A stretch of 53,129 nucleotides of DNA from Deltaproteobacteria bacterium (GTDB lineage: Bacteria > Myxococcota_A > UBA9160 > UBA4427): the NCBI GenBank assembly GCA_002709835.1, contig PAQX01000086.1:1-53129 (forward strand). The letters run 5' to 3'. The notes under the pieces are model-generated. The model made no database searches, was not told the origin of the DNA, and worked only from the letters and a program-made list of their open reading frames with translations. Positions 42,338 to 53,129 of this stretch are shown here, piece by piece (positions within the stretch are counted from its first letter, which is position 1; every line of letters begins with the position of its first letter). Position numbers and translations under genes: made by a program.

Positions 42338-44605
42338 CTACTTCACCGCCGGGTCGAAGCGACGCAGGCGCACGCTGTTCGTCACGACGAACAGGCTCGA
42401 CAGCGCCATCGCTCCGGCGGCGATGCCGGGCGAGAGGCGCATCGCCTCGCCACCCCAGGGCACGAAGAGGCCCGCCGCGAGCGGGATCGCGGCGACGTTG
42501 TAGCCGAAGGCCCAGAACAGGTTCTGGTGGATCGTGCGAACGGTGCGCCGGCTGAGCACGACGGCTTCCGCGACAGCGCCGAGATCATCGCGCACGAGCA
42601 CGACGTCGGCGGCTTCGATCGCGACGTCGGTGCCGGAGCCGATGGCGATGCCGACGTCCGCGCTCGCGAGCGCCGGCGCGTCGTTGAGACCGTCGCCGAC
42701 CATCGCGACCCGTTCCCCCGCCGATCGTCGCGCCTCGACCTGCTCCGCCTTGTCTGCGGGAAGGACCTCCGCGACGACCTGCTCGGGTGCGAGTCCGAGC
42801 TGTTCGGCGATGGCCAGGGCCTGCGGTCGCGCATCGCCGGTCGACATCGTTACCGCGAGGCCGAGCCCGCCCAGTCGCTCGAGGGCGGGGCGAGCGCTCG
42901 GATCCGGGGAGTCGGCGACGGCGAAGAGCGCGGCGGCTTCGCCGTCGATCGCGACGAACACCGTCGAAGCGCCGCGCGCTTCCGCCTCGCGCCGCGCCGC
43001 GTCGAGGGGCACCATCTCGATACCGCTCTCTTCGAGGAACGAGCGGGTGCCAAGGCGGACTTCGTGTTTCTCGACACGCGCCGACAGTCCGCGTCCCGCG
43101 TCCGCGCGTACCTCGGTGGCGGTGGGGACGTCGAGCGAGCGAGCGCGGGCCTCCTCGAGGAACGCGTGCGCGAGAGGGTGTTCGCTGTCCTGCTCCGCGG
43201 CCGCCGTCAGTCGGAGCACTGCGTCGATCGGGGTCTGATCTGCCGCGGTAGCGGCGACGACCTTCGGCCGGCCGAGGGTGAGCGTGCCGGTCTTGTCGAG
43301 GATCACGCGGTCGAGCCGCCCCATCGCTTCGAGGGCGGCCGCACTCTTGAGCAGCAGGCCGCGTCGTGCGCCGATGCCGGTCCCCGCAACGAGGGCGAGG
43401 GGCGTCGCGAGTCCCATCGCGCAGGGGCAACTGATCAGGAGCGTCGAGGAAGCGAAGAGAATGCCCGCCGCGAGCGGATCGGTCGCGGGGAGCCAGCGTG
43501 AAGCGCCGAATGCCCACCACGCGACACCGACGAGCGACGCCACGGCGATCATGGTCGGCACGAAGACGGACGCGATCCGGTCGACGCTGCTCTGGATCGG
43601 GGCGCGGCTTGCCTGGGCTTCCCGGACGAGACGGGCGATGTCTGCGAGGATCGTCGCCTCCCCGATGGCGTGGGTTTCGACGACGAGGGCCCCTTGCTGG
43701 TTCACCGTTCCGGCGTGGACACGGTCGCCAGGAGCTTTGCGGATGGGGAGGCTCTCGCCCGAGAGCATCGATTCGTCCGTGTGGCTGTTGCCCGAGACGA
43801 TCACGCCGTCGACGGGCAGCCGCTCGCCCGGTCGGACGTGGACGCGCTCTCCGGTCCGGATGTCGGACGCGGCACACTCGACGACCTCGCCGTCGCGCTC
43901 GACCCGTGCACCCTCGGGCTGCTGATCGAGCAGCGCGCGCACGGCACCGCTCGCTTCTCGTTTCCCCCGTGCCTCGAGCACCTTCCCGACGAGGACGAGG
44001 GTCACGATCATCGCGGCAGATTCGAAGTAGACCGGAAATCGCTCGCGGTCCGCGCCGGTGACGAGGACCGACAGGCTGTAGAAAAAGGCGACGTTCGCGC
44101 CGAGCGAGACGAGCGTGTCCATGTTCGTCGTGCGGGCCCGGGCGGCTCGCCAGGCGCCGATGTGGAAGTCGCGGCCGACCCAGAAGAGCACCAGTCCGGC
44201 CAGAGCGGCGATCACGGCCGGACGCAGAGCGAATTCCGGGAGGCCGAGCTTCGGTACGCCCATGCCGAGGAACATGATCGCCGCGCTGGCGGCGAGGCCG
44301 ACGATCATGCGCAGCCGTTTCGACTCGAGGTCGTTCCGCTCGTCGGCTTCGCGGCCTTCCGCGTGTTCTGGCCGGACGCTGTAACCGGCGTCCGCGATCG
44401 CCTCGAAGACGCGGGCCGGGGTGACCCGCTGTGGATCGAAGCGGATGCGCGCGTCTTCGAGCGCGAAGCTCACGCGCGCTTCGACGACGCCTTCGATCGC
44501 GGTCACGTGCTTCGTCACCGACCGCGCGCAGTTGTTGCAGGACATGCCGCCGACGCCGACGGTCAGGACTTCGGTGATCGCAGGAGCTTCGCTCGCGGCC
44601 GTCAT
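42338..44605 (-). CDS. copA: Copper-exporting P1B-type ATPase
   Basis: 755-aa Cu+-ATPase of the CopA type that pumps copper out of the cytoplasm. One N-terminal HMA domain (GMSCNNCA, C23-x2-C26), then membrane helices, the LSGESLP actuator motif, the transport-site CPC at 393-395 (ISCPCAMG), the phosphorylation Asp437 in DKTGTLT, EHPLA for nucleotide binding, and [10 protein letters not shown]. The last helices carry GYNVAAIP and MALSSLF, as in P1B-1 copper pumps. ATG 44605 starts 4 nt after the csoR stop, so they form an operon. The weak ribosome binding site suggests coupling to csoR translation. Confidence 0.95.
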   Translation of the reverse strand: MTAASEAPAITEVLTVGVGGMSCNNCARSVTKHVTAIEGVVEARVSFALEDARIRFDPQRVTPARVFEAIADAGYSVRPEHAEGREADERNDLESKRLRMIVGLAASAAIMFLGMGVPKLGLPEFALRPAVIAALAGLVLFWVGRDFHIGAWRAARARTTNMDTLVSLGANVAFFYSLSVLVTGADRERFPVYFESAAMIVTLVLVGKVLEARGKREASGAVRALLDQQPEGARVERDGEVVECAASDIRTGERVHVRPGERLPVDGVIVSGNSHTDESMLSGESLPIRKAPGDRVHAGTVNQQGALVVETHAIGEATILADIARLVREAQASRAPIQSSVDRIASVFVPTMIAVASLVGVAWWAFGASRWLPATDPLAAGILFASSTLLISCPCAMGLATPLALVAGTGIGARRGLLLKSAAALEAMGRLDRVILDKTGTLTLGRPKVVAATAADQTPIDAVLRLTAAAEQDSEHPLAHAFLEEARARSLDVPTATEVRADAGRGLSARVEKHEVRLGTRSFLEESGIEMVPLDAARREAEARGASTVFVAIDGEAAALFAVADSPDPSARPALERLGGLGLAVTMSTGDARPQALAIAEQLGLAPEQVVAEVLPADKAEQVEARRSAGERVAMVGDGLNDAPALASADVGIAIGSGTDVAIEAADVVLVRDDLGAVAEAVVLSRRTVRTIHQNLFWAFGYNVAAIPLAAGLFVPWGGEAMRLSPGIAAGAMALSSLFVVTNSVRLRRFDPAVK

Positions 44606-44609
44606 CGGG

Positions 44610-44945
44610 TCAGCGCTTCGCATTCGCCTGAAAGACGTCGACGATCTCCCGGATGACCCGCGCACGTTCGAGTTCGTCGTCGCTCCGGAGTCCGTCGGTC
44701 ACGCAGGTGGCCAGGTGCGTCTCGAGAGCGAGCTCGCCCGCCCGGTCGAGCGCCGCACGCACCGCTTTCAACTGCTTGAGAACGTCGATGCAGTAGGCCT
44801 CGTCTTCGACCATCCGGGTGATCCCCCGGATGTGCCCTTCCGCGCTCTTGAGGCGTCGCACGATCTCGCGGTTGGCTGCGGCGTGAGCCTCTTCATGCCC
44901 GTGGTGGCGGCGAGGCTCGGCTCGATCGGAAGATTCGGCGGCCAT
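44610..44945 (-). CDS. csoR: CsoR-type copper-sensing repressor
   Basis: 111-aa all-helical DUF156 regulator. The copper triad is intact: C52, H77 and C81 ([16 protein letters not shown], then ETHLATC), so Cu+ binding and derepression are expected. A His-rich N-terminus ([15 protein letters not shown]) is extra. ATG 44945 follows GGGGAA. It is the first gene of a csoR-copA operon and probably represses it from the operator-like site immediately upstream. Confidence 0.93.
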   Translation of the reverse strand: MAAESSDRAEPRRHHGHEEAHAAANREIVRRLKSAEGHIRGITRMVEDEAYCIDVLKQLKAVRAALDRAGELALETHLATCVTDGLRSDDELERARVIREIVDVFQANAKR

Positions 44946-44962
44946 GATCTGTTCCCCATTCA

Positions 44963-44989
44963 ACCCCACCCCTAGTGGGGGGGGGATAA
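44963..44989 (-). promoter_or_regulatory. Operator-like G/C-tract site upstream of csoR
   Basis: The sequence contains ACCCCACCCC, TAGT and nine G residues, giving two opposed G/C tracts around a TAG core, then ATAA. CsoR operators are typically such A/T-flanked G-tract palindromes. A TATGCT box (about 44990-44995, minus) sits next to it as a possible -10. It lies about 20 nt before the csoR start codon. Placement and tract pattern are seen; CsoR binding is inferred. Confidence 0.6.
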
Positions 44990-45042
44990 GCATAGCCGCG
45001 ATCGGGCGGCGTCTGTATGCCCCGGGGGTAAGGTCGAGCCGC

Positions 45043-45237
45043 TCAGACCTTGATGTCGATCCCGTCGCCGCGCGGGTCGTCCTCCAGGTCCGGGTCGGCC
45101 GATCGATGCTCCTCGTCCTCGTCGCGCACCGGCGACGGCCGCGGCTTCCTGGGATCGCGGTTTGCCTCGCGCGCCGACCGGACGGGCCGTGTCGGTGGCG
45201 TGGGCAGGGTCGGGCTGATTCGCGGAAGCTCACTCAT
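45043..45237 (-). CDS. Hypothetical 64-aa Pro/Arg/Asp-rich protein
   Basis: A low-complexity small protein with a Pro/Arg-rich first half (LPRISPTLPTPPTRPVRS) and a strongly acidic second half (RDEDEEHRSADPDLEDDP), ending GDGIDIKV. I do not recognise a family. ATG 45237 has AAGGA 9 nt upstream, which makes it plausible as a gene. It is divergent from mazG and upstream of csoR on the same strand. Confidence 0.45.
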   Translation of the reverse strand: MSELPRISPTLPTPPTRPVRSAREANRDPRKPRPSPVRDEDEEHRSADPDLEDDPRGDGIDIKV

Positions 45238-45422
45238 GGCGTGGCATCCTTGCGGGTCGCTCGGGGTCCCCTCTCCGGACTCCTGTGGGCGGGATCCGCG
45301 TCCTGCGATCCGATTTCGTCGGATCTCTCCGTGAGGGACGCAATCCTGCAGTTCCTGCCATCGGCACTCCCGTGCAGACCTTGAATCGCGATCGCGTTCG
45401 CAAAGTGGCTCGAGCCCGCCGG

Positions 45423-45435
45423 TATACTGCGCCCA
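45423..45435 (+). promoter_or_regulatory. TATACT -10 box directly upstream of mazG
   Basis: TATACT at 45423-45428 lies 6 bp before the mazG ATG at 45435, and no ribosome binding site lies between them. Transcription from it would begin at or next to the A of ATG, giving a leaderless mRNA. No clear -35 is present; TTCGCA at 45397-45402 is 20 bp away. Confidence 0.4.
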
Positions 45436-46169
45436 TGGCCGATATCCAGCGCCTCCTCCGCATCATGGCCCGTCTCAGGGATCCCGAAGGCGGTTGCCCC
45501 TGGGATCTCGAGCAGGACTTCGCCTCGATCTCGCCCTACACGATCGAAGAGGCCTACGAGGTCGACGAGGCGATCGCGAGCGGGGACCCCGAAGCCCTCC
45601 GCGACGAGCTCGGGGACCTGCTCTTTCAGGTGGTCTTCCAGGCGCGGATCGCGGAGGAAAAGGGGCTCTTCGCATTCGATGGAGTCGTCGAGGCGATCGC
45701 CGAGAAGCTCGTCCGCCGCCATCCGCACGTCTTCGCGAGCGGCGGCACCCCGGAATCGACCCGCGCCCAGCTCGCGAACTGGGAAGACATCAAGGCCGCG
45801 GAGCGGGCCGCAGCGGGGAAAGGCGACGGCCCGCCGGATCCCTTCGAAGGCATACCCCGCCATCTCCCGGCCCTCGCTCGCAGCGCCAAGATCGAAGGTC
45901 GGGCGGCGCAGTCGGGCGCTTCGTTCGCGACCGAGCCCGCCGCCGAGCGGGCCGTGATAAACCGGGGTGTGACGGCACTGGAACGGGGAGACGACCAGGC
46001 GGCGCACGCGGCGGGAGAGGCGCTCAGAGCGATGGTCCGGCTGGCCCGGGACGCCGGGGTCGATCTGGAGCAGGCGCTTCGCGAAGCCGACGACCGTGAG
46101 ATCGCGCGCGTTCGCGCGGTCCGTTCGGCAGAAGAAGCGCATCAAGAGACCGACTCCGCCATCCGATAG
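45435..46169 (+). CDS. mazG: MazG nucleoside triphosphate pyrophosphohydrolase
   Basis: 244-aa enzyme that hydrolyses NTPs to NMP and pyrophosphate, cleansing aberrant nucleotides. The first domain is complete: RLRDPEGGCPWD, EEAYEVDEAI, and ELGDLLFQVVFQARIAEE, which supply the metal-binding acidic residues. GIPRHLPALARSAKI begins a second, eroded MazG repeat that lacks a clear acidic motif. Length is near that of E. coli MazG (263 aa). ATG 45435 is chosen because homology begins there; it is probably a leaderless transcript. It diverges from the small hypothetical gene. Confidence 0.92.
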   Translation: MADIQRLLRIMARLRDPEGGCPWDLEQDFASISPYTIEEAYEVDEAIASGDPEALRDELGDLLFQVVFQARIAEEKGLFAFDGVVEAIAEKLVRRHPHVFASGGTPESTRAQLANWEDIKAAERAAAGKGDGPPDPFEGIPRHLPALARSAKIEGRAAQSGASFATEPAAERAVINRGVTALERGDDQAAHAAGEALRAMVRLARDAGVDLEQALREADDREIARVRAVRSAEEAHQETDSAIR

Positions 46170-46213
46170 TCCCAGAAGGCGCGCTCTTCCGCGCGCTCTT
46201 GGGGGAGATCGGA

Positions 46214-46438
46214 ATGGGGGAGCTCGAGCCGCGCTGGAGTCGGCGCCACAAGCGACGGGGGCGACGGATCGCGAACGAATTGCGTCTCTTCGCGCCGCTC
46301 GCAGCGGTCTCCCTCTGCCTCATGGGCTCCGCGACGGTGATCTACGCCGCCGAGCGCGGTTTTCCCGTACCGCCCGAAACGACCGCAAAAGAAGCCCTCG
46401 CAGCGTCTCCCGCGATCGCCTGCCGCCCGATTGAGTAG
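46214..46438 (+). CDS. Small single-helix membrane protein, hypothetical
   Basis: 74-aa protein with a basic N-terminus (WSRRHKRRGRR) and one hydrophobic helix (LFAPLAAVSLCLMGSATVIYAA), then a Pro-rich tail. ATG 46214 has a good GGGGGAG 6 nt upstream, which is the main reason to accept it. No family recognised. It lies between mazG and the FKBP gene, and may be cotranscribed with mazG (gap 44 bp). Confidence 0.48.
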   Translation: MGELEPRWSRRHKRRGRRIANELRLFAPLAAVSLCLMGSATVIYAAERGFPVPPETTAKEALAASPAIACRPIE

Positions 46439-46464
46439 CGGGCACTCCTCGGGGGCCGCCGTCG

Positions 46465-47145
46465 CTACTTGAGAATGTCGAGCAGCTCGACCTCGAACTT
46501 CAACGTCGCGCCCGGAGGAATCCCCGGGCGACCGTTGTCGCCATAGGCAATCGCCGCCGGGCAGATCAGAGTCGACTTCCCGCCTACCTTCATCTTCGCA
46601 ACGCCTTCGGTCCAGCACGCGATCACGCGGTTGAGCGGGAATTCGGCGGGTTCGCCCCGGTCGACCGAGCTGTCGAAAACCGAGCCGTCGCGCAGCGAGC
46701 CGTGGTAGTGGACGCGGACCCGGTCCGTCGCCTTGGGAGAGGCGCCGTCTCCTGCCTTGGTCTCGATGTAGACCAGGCCGGACTCGGTCTTCTGCGCACC
46801 CGGCTTCTGGGCCTCGGCGTTCGCGAAATCGGCGGCGGCCTTGCGCTCGATCTCGAGGGCCCGCTGCTGTCGCTCGTTGACGAGGTCCCGGATCCTCTTG
46901 GCGCCCTCGTTCTGGTCGACGGCGAGGGAGCGGCCGTTCAGGGCATCGAGCAGACCTTCGAGCATGATCTCGCCTTCGCGGTCGCTGACCGGCTGCAGCG
47001 ACTGCAGCTGACGGGCCAGGCTGGTGCCGAGAGCGTAGAAGGCCTTCTCGTCGTTGGTCGTCGGCGGGTCGGCCGCGTACACCGGAGCCGAGAGGAGGCC
47101 GGTGAAGAGAAGGACGAGAGCGAAGCGTCGCGAGGCGATGGACAT
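46465..47145 (-). CDS. FKBP-type peptidyl-prolyl cis-trans isomerase (Mip/FkpA-like)
   Basis: 226-aa exported isomerase. A signal peptide (MSIASRRFALVLLFTGLLSA, then PVYAADPP) leads into an N-terminal helical dimerisation domain (ALGTSLARQLQSLQPVSD, ERQQRALEIERKA). The FKBP domain (about 135-226) has VHYHGSLRDGSVFDSS, IACWTEGVAKMKVGGK, and AIAYGDNGRPGIPPGATLKFEVELL, which contain the usual active-site residues. It assists folding of periplasmic proteins. ATG 47145 has an AGGGGGAA upstream. Divergent from the esterase gene. Confidence 0.93.
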   Translation of the reverse strand: MSIASRRFALVLLFTGLLSAPVYAADPPTTNDEKAFYALGTSLARQLQSLQPVSDREGEIMLEGLLDALNGRSLAVDQNEGAKRIRDLVNERQQRALEIERKAAADFANAEAQKPGAQKTESGLVYIETKAGDGASPKATDRVRVHYHGSLRDGSVFDSSVDRGEPAEFPLNRVIACWTEGVAKMKVGGKSTLICPAAIAYGDNGRPGIPPGATLKFEVELLDILK

Positions 47146-47204
47146 GATTCCCCCTGGCCCGACGAAGGTGCCCGCACGTCGGTCGGGCACTGTCATGGAG
47201 CGGT

Positions 47205-48365
47205 GTGACCGGGACCCTCCGCCGTATGGCGGCGTCCGAGGTCGCAGGAGCATACCGTAGGGTCATGGAAGGCGAGGCTTCGGTCGAACGGGAATTCGGG
47301 GAGGCGGTCGGCCGCCTCGGGCCCGCGTTGCTGGTCGGAGTCGATGGGCTCAAGAAAGCCTTCCGGCGGCTCCACCCTCCGGCCTTCGCCTCGCTCCAGG
47401 CCGCCCTCTGCGAGCCTCTCGCAAAGCTCGAGGCAGCGCGCGGCGTCTTCGCACGCGCACCGTTGCCCGAGCCCTCTCTCGCGGAATTCCGCGCGGATCT
47501 GCTCGCGGCGAGTGATTGGACCTCGAAGGCCCTCTCCCGCTTCGTCGAACCCGGGGGCGAAGGGGCGATGGGGGTCCTCGAGGCGCTGCACGAACATGCG
47601 CGCGCGCAGGCCTGCCTGAACCCGCTCCGGCTGGCGCTGCCGCCGGTGTCTGCATGGTTTGCCGAGTCGTTCCGCCATGCGGACCTCGCTTCGCTCGAGA
47701 AGCGCGAGGGCTCAGCGACGCAGGTCGGTCTGTTTCGCTCCGGGAGCGCCGAAGAGCGCGGCGGCTTCGATCTCTATGTGCCGGAGAGCTACGACGGGCG
47801 TGAGGCCTGGCCGCTCGTCGTCGCACTGCACGGCGGGTCGGGGAATGGCGCCGATTTTCTGTGGACCTGGTTGCGCGAAGCACGAAGTCGGAAGTTCTTC
47901 TTGCTGTCGCCGACTTCGCGCGGTTCGACCTGGTCCTTCAATGCGCCGGACGTCGATGGGATCCCCCTTCGGGAGATGGTGGCGTGGTCTTCGAGCGAAT
48001 GGAACGTCGATGAGGAGCACGTCCTGCTGACCGGGCTCAGCGATGGCGGGACGATGACCGGAATCGTGGGACTCGGAGGCGACGGTCCCTTCACCCATCT
48101 CGCCCCGGCCTGCGGCGCGCTCGCGGCGCTCGAGTCCGCGATCGACTCCCTCGATCGTGCGCGCGAGAAGCCGATCTATCTCGTGCACGGCGCGCTCGAC
48201 TGGATGTTTCCGGTCGCGATGGCGCGGGAGGCCGCGGCGTCCCTGGAAGAAGCGGGTGCGGCGCTCGTCTACCGGGAGATCGACGACCTCTCGCACACCT
48301 ATCCCCGGGAAGAGAACGCGCGGATCATCGAGTGGTTCGATCCGCGGCGGAAGACCGACGCCTAG
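47205..48365 (+). CDS. Alpha/beta hydrolase, phospholipase/carboxylesterase or PHB-depolymerase-like
   Basis: 386-aa protein with a long helical N-terminal part (about 1-165) that I do not recognise and a C-terminal alpha/beta hydrolase domain. FDLYVPESYDG and PLVVALHGGSGNG start the hydrolase; the nucleophile is in GLSDGG, an Asp in HGALDWMFP and a His in DLSHTYP, a complete triad. Substrate unknown. The start is uncertain: GTG 47205 has GGAG 4 nt upstream, while ATG 47226 and ATG 47265 lack a clear site. Divergent from the FKBP gene (59 bp apart). Confidence 0.78.
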   Translation: MTGTLRRMAASEVAGAYRRVMEGEASVEREFGEAVGRLGPALLVGVDGLKKAFRRLHPPAFASLQAALCEPLAKLEAARGVFARAPLPEPSLAEFRADLLAASDWTSKALSRFVEPGGEGAMGVLEALHEHARAQACLNPLRLALPPVSAWFAESFRHADLASLEKREGSATQVGLFRSGSAEERGGFDLYVPESYDGREAWPLVVALHGGSGNGADFLWTWLREARSRKFFLLSPTSRGSTWSFNAPDVDGIPLREMVAWSSSEWNVDEEHVLLTGLSDGGTMTGIVGLGGDGPFTHLAPACGALAALESAIDSLDRAREKPIYLVHGALDWMFPVAMAREAAASLEEAGAALVYREIDDLSHTYPREENARIIEWFDPRRKTDA

Positions 48366-48441
48366 CGAGGGTCTCCGTCCCTCTTGGGGCGAGGTGCCGC
48401 AGTTGGCGGAGGCTCTGCAGAGAGCTCCGCTTCATCGCGCG

Positions 48442-51363
<2,922 letters not shown>

Positions 51364-51519
51364 CACCCGGCAGGGTAGAGGATCCCGCCCGCTCGATCGC
51401 GGGGCGAGGGAGACCTGCGGGTCCATGAGACGCCGCCGGCGGTGGGCCGCCCAGTCTTCGATATCCTTCGCGCCATCGCAATCGGAGCGCCCACGAGCGC
51501 TCGAAGACCGGGAGGAGCG

Positions 51520-52761
51520 ATGGACGAGTTTCTGGAGAGCATCGGCACGAGGGCGGGAACGCCCGTCGTGGATCTGATCGATCTCGCGATCCTCTTCGGG
51601 GCTGCGACCCTCGTCTATTTCGTGGTTCGGATCTCCCTGGTCGCGGGGCTTCGGAATCTGATCCGCAATTCGAAGACCCGGTGGGATGACGAGCTGGTGG
51701 AGGCGGGCGTCTTCGGGCGGATCTCCCACATCGCCCCGGCTTTCGTCGTCTTCTACGGTCTGGGCTTCTTCCCGGATCTCCCCGAGCTCCTCGTCGATGG
51801 GATCCGCCGGACCACCGTCGCCATCATGATCCTCGTCGGGGCGCTCGCGATCTCGAGTGTGCTGACCGCCACCGAGCGGATCTACGACTCCCACGCCGAA
51901 TACCGGAAACGGCCGATCAAGGGCTACATCCAGGTCGTCTCGATCCTGGTCTACCTGCTCGCGGGGCTCCTGATCCTGGCGGCGCTCATGAACCGCTCGC
52001 CCTGGATATTCGTCTCCGGCATCGGCGCCATGACCGCCGTCCTCCTCCTCGTCTTCCGGGACACCATCCTCTCGCTCGTCGCGAGCATCCAGATCGCCAG
52101 CAACGACATGATCCACGTCGGCGACTGGATCGAGATGCCGGAGGTCGGAGCGGACGGGGACGTGATCGAGGTCGCGCTCCACACGGTCAAGGTCCAGAAC
52201 TGGGACAAGACGATCACGACGATTCCGACCCATCGTCTCATCGCCGACTCGTTCAAGAATTGGCGCGGCATGTCGATGTCCGGAGGCCGCCGGATCAAGC
52301 GTGCTGTCTCCCTCGATCTGCGGAGCGTGCGTTTTCTGACCGACGAAGAGGCGGCGCGCTTCGAGGAGTGGGGGCTGCTCTCTGGCTACATGGCCGAGAA
52401 GCGGAGTGAGATCCAGAACGCGAATGCCGAGGTGGGGTCGGTGCTCCCGGTGGACCTCCGTCGTCTCACGAACATCGGAACGTTCCGCGCCTGGATCTGG
52501 GCGCTCCTCCGTTCGCATCCGAAGATTCATCAGACCGGCCATACGCTGCTCGTTCGTCAGCTTCCGGCGGGTCCGCAGGGGGTCCCGATCGAGATCTACT
52601 GCTTCTCGAACGACACGGACTGGATCGCCTACGAAGGGATCCAGGCGGATCTCTTCGATCGGATCCTCGCGATGGTCCCGGAGTTCGGTCTGCAGGTATT
52701 CCAGGAGCCGGCGGGGTCCGACCTCGATCGCCTGCGGGGCGACGAGAATTCGGGCGCGTGA
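51520..52761 (+). CDS. MscS-family mechanosensitive ion channel (YbdG-like)
   Basis: 413-aa inner-membrane channel releasing solutes on osmotic downshift. About five membrane helices in the first 190 residues (LAILFGAATLVYFVV, AFVVFYGLGFF, VAIMILVGALAI, VVSILVYLLAGLLILAAL, AVLLLVFRDTIL), then the MscS beta domain (MIHVGDWIEMPEVGADGDVIEVAL, with the VGDWIE core) and a large soluble C-terminal region typical of YbdG/MscM. ATG 51520 has GGAGGAG 4 nt upstream. The final codon overlaps the next gene (GTGA), implying coupled expression. Confidence 0.88.
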   Translation: MDEFLESIGTRAGTPVVDLIDLAILFGAATLVYFVVRISLVAGLRNLIRNSKTRWDDELVEAGVFGRISHIAPAFVVFYGLGFFPDLPELLVDGIRRTTVAIMILVGALAISSVLTATERIYDSHAEYRKRPIKGYIQVVSILVYLLAGLLILAALMNRSPWIFVSGIGAMTAVLLLVFRDTILSLVASIQIASNDMIHVGDWIEMPEVGADGDVIEVALHTVKVQNWDKTITTIPTHRLIADSFKNWRGMSMSGGRRIKRAVSLDLRSVRFLTDEEAARFEEWGLLSGYMAEKRSEIQNANAEVGSVLPVDLRRLTNIGTFRAWIWALLRSHPKIHQTGHTLLVRQLPAGPQGVPIEIYCFSNDTDWIAYEGIQADLFDRILAMVPEFGLQVFQEPAGSDLDRLRGDENSGA

Positions 52762-53129
52762 GCGCCGAGGAGCCGCTCGAGGCCGGGCGCGTCGCCTTCG
52801 TGAGCGGAGCGAGTCGTGGAATCGGCGCGGGAATCGCCCGCCGTTTCGCAGCGCGCGGCGTGAAGCTCGTGCTCTGCAGTCGGTCCGTGCCGGCGCTTCC
52901 CGAAGGGGGCGACGTGCTCGCGAGATCGGTCGACGTGCGCGACGCGCCCGCCCTTGAGGGGTTGGTCGGTGAAGCCGAAGCCCGCTTCGGCCACATCGAC
53001 CTCTGGATCAACAATGCCGGTGTGCTCGATCCAATCGAAAGGCTGCGCGACGTCGATGCAGACGCCTTCCGCACGCACCTCGATATCAACGTGACCGGGG
53101 TCTTCCTTGGGACCCGAGGTTACGTCCAG
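52758..53129 (+). CDS. SDR family oxidoreductase (3' end outside window)
   Basis: The first 124 codons of a short-chain dehydrogenase: GASRGIGAGIARRFA (cofactor loop), LWINNAGVLDP (NNAG) and the strand-5 segment LDINVTGVFLGTRGYVQ. The Ser-Tyr-Lys set lies beyond the window. The start is GTG 52758, overlapping the stop of the MscS gene by 4 nt. The reading frame is open to the last base. The link to the channel gene is probably positional. Confidence 0.88.
   Translation, partial: MSAEEPLEAGRVAFVSGASRGIGAGIARRFAARGVKLVLCSRSVPALPEGGDVLARSVDVRDAPALEGLVGEAEARFGHIDLWINNAGVLDPIERLRDVDADAFRTHLDINVTGVFLGTRGYVQ

Noticed and set aside
45043..45237. Small acidic protein as a toxin-antitoxin partner of mazG
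   Set aside because: MazG here is the pyrophosphohydrolase, and the small gene has no antitoxin motif or overlap with it.

Overview
The window is a gene-dense, high-GC (about 65-68% by eye) Gram-negative chromosome segment. Genes lie on both strands as single units or short operons. I see no IS element, integrase, phage gene, CRISPR array or plasmid function. A Tat-exported molybdoenzyme, a PEP-CTERM protein, an LA_2272-type surface-repeat protein, DUF411, EAL-HDOD and PilZ proteins and a GEMM-I-type riboswitch leader all fit a free-living proteobacterium-like organism of the former Deltaproteobacteria (Myxococcota, Desulfobacterota or Binatota-like). No rRNA or single-copy phylogenetic marker other than uvrA is present, so this placement is inference.

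Layout. 1-2.5 kb: a truncated HSL-family esterase and a c-di-GMP-type EAL-HDOD protein behind a probable c-di-GMP-I riboswitch. 2.5-18 kb: a catabolic patchwork (P450, DapB-like reductase, epoxide hydrolase, DUF2270 protein, TauD remnant, DECR-like SDR, TesB-like thioesterase, two more SDRs, acyl-CoA dehydrogenase, CaiB/BaiF CoA-transferase, 3-hydroxyisobutyrate-dehydrogenase-like protein, PaaI-like thioesterase, Baeyer-Villiger monooxygenase, crotonase). 18-25 kb: LA_2272 repeat protein, tRNA-Arg(GCG), DUF427 protein, second P450, amidohydrolase, small hypotheticals, DUF411 and DUF3050 proteins. 25-33.5 kb: a cytoplasmic molybdopterin oxidoreductase, GST, SDR, aldehyde dehydrogenase, a broken SRPBCC gene, a DUF1214-like protein coupled to an AlkZ/YcaQ-family DNA glycosylase. 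33.5-37.7 kb: PEP-CTERM protein, a truncated chimeric SDR, a sulfatase, a PilZ protein. 37.7-41.6 kb: a three-gene molybdoenzyme operon (ferredoxin, Tat-exported catalytic subunit, TorD-like chaperone) with no membrane anchor gene. 41.9-45 kb: membrane protein, then csoR-copA copper efflux operon with an operator-like G/C-tract palindrome. 45-53 kb: mazG, FKBP isomerase, esterase, uvrA, MscS-family channel and an SDR that runs off the end.

How the genes may work together. The first 32 kb looks like dispersed machinery for oxidising alicyclic or terpenoid/steroid-like and fatty-acid-like compounds. P450s, the BVMO and the epoxide hydrolase would introduce or open oxygen functions, SDRs and ALDH would oxidise alcohols and aldehydes, and the CoA-transferase, acyl-CoA dehydrogenase, crotonase, DECR and thioesterases would handle CoA esters. 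The substrate cannot be read from sequence. Copper handling (CsoR/CopA, possibly DUF411) and c-di-GMP signalling (riboswitch, EAL-HDOD, PilZ) are secondary themes. Three genes are visibly decayed (a TauD-like dioxygenase with an internal deletion, an SRPBCC protein with an in-frame amber codon, an SDR missing its Rossmann half), which suggests ongoing turnover of accessory catabolic genes.

No clearly new multi-gene system was found. The most notable items are the riboswitch-EAL-HDOD unit, the anchorless molybdoenzyme operon whose ferredoxin has a Cys-to-Asp change, the variant BVMO fingerprint, the tRNA-Arg(GCG) and the three gene remnants.
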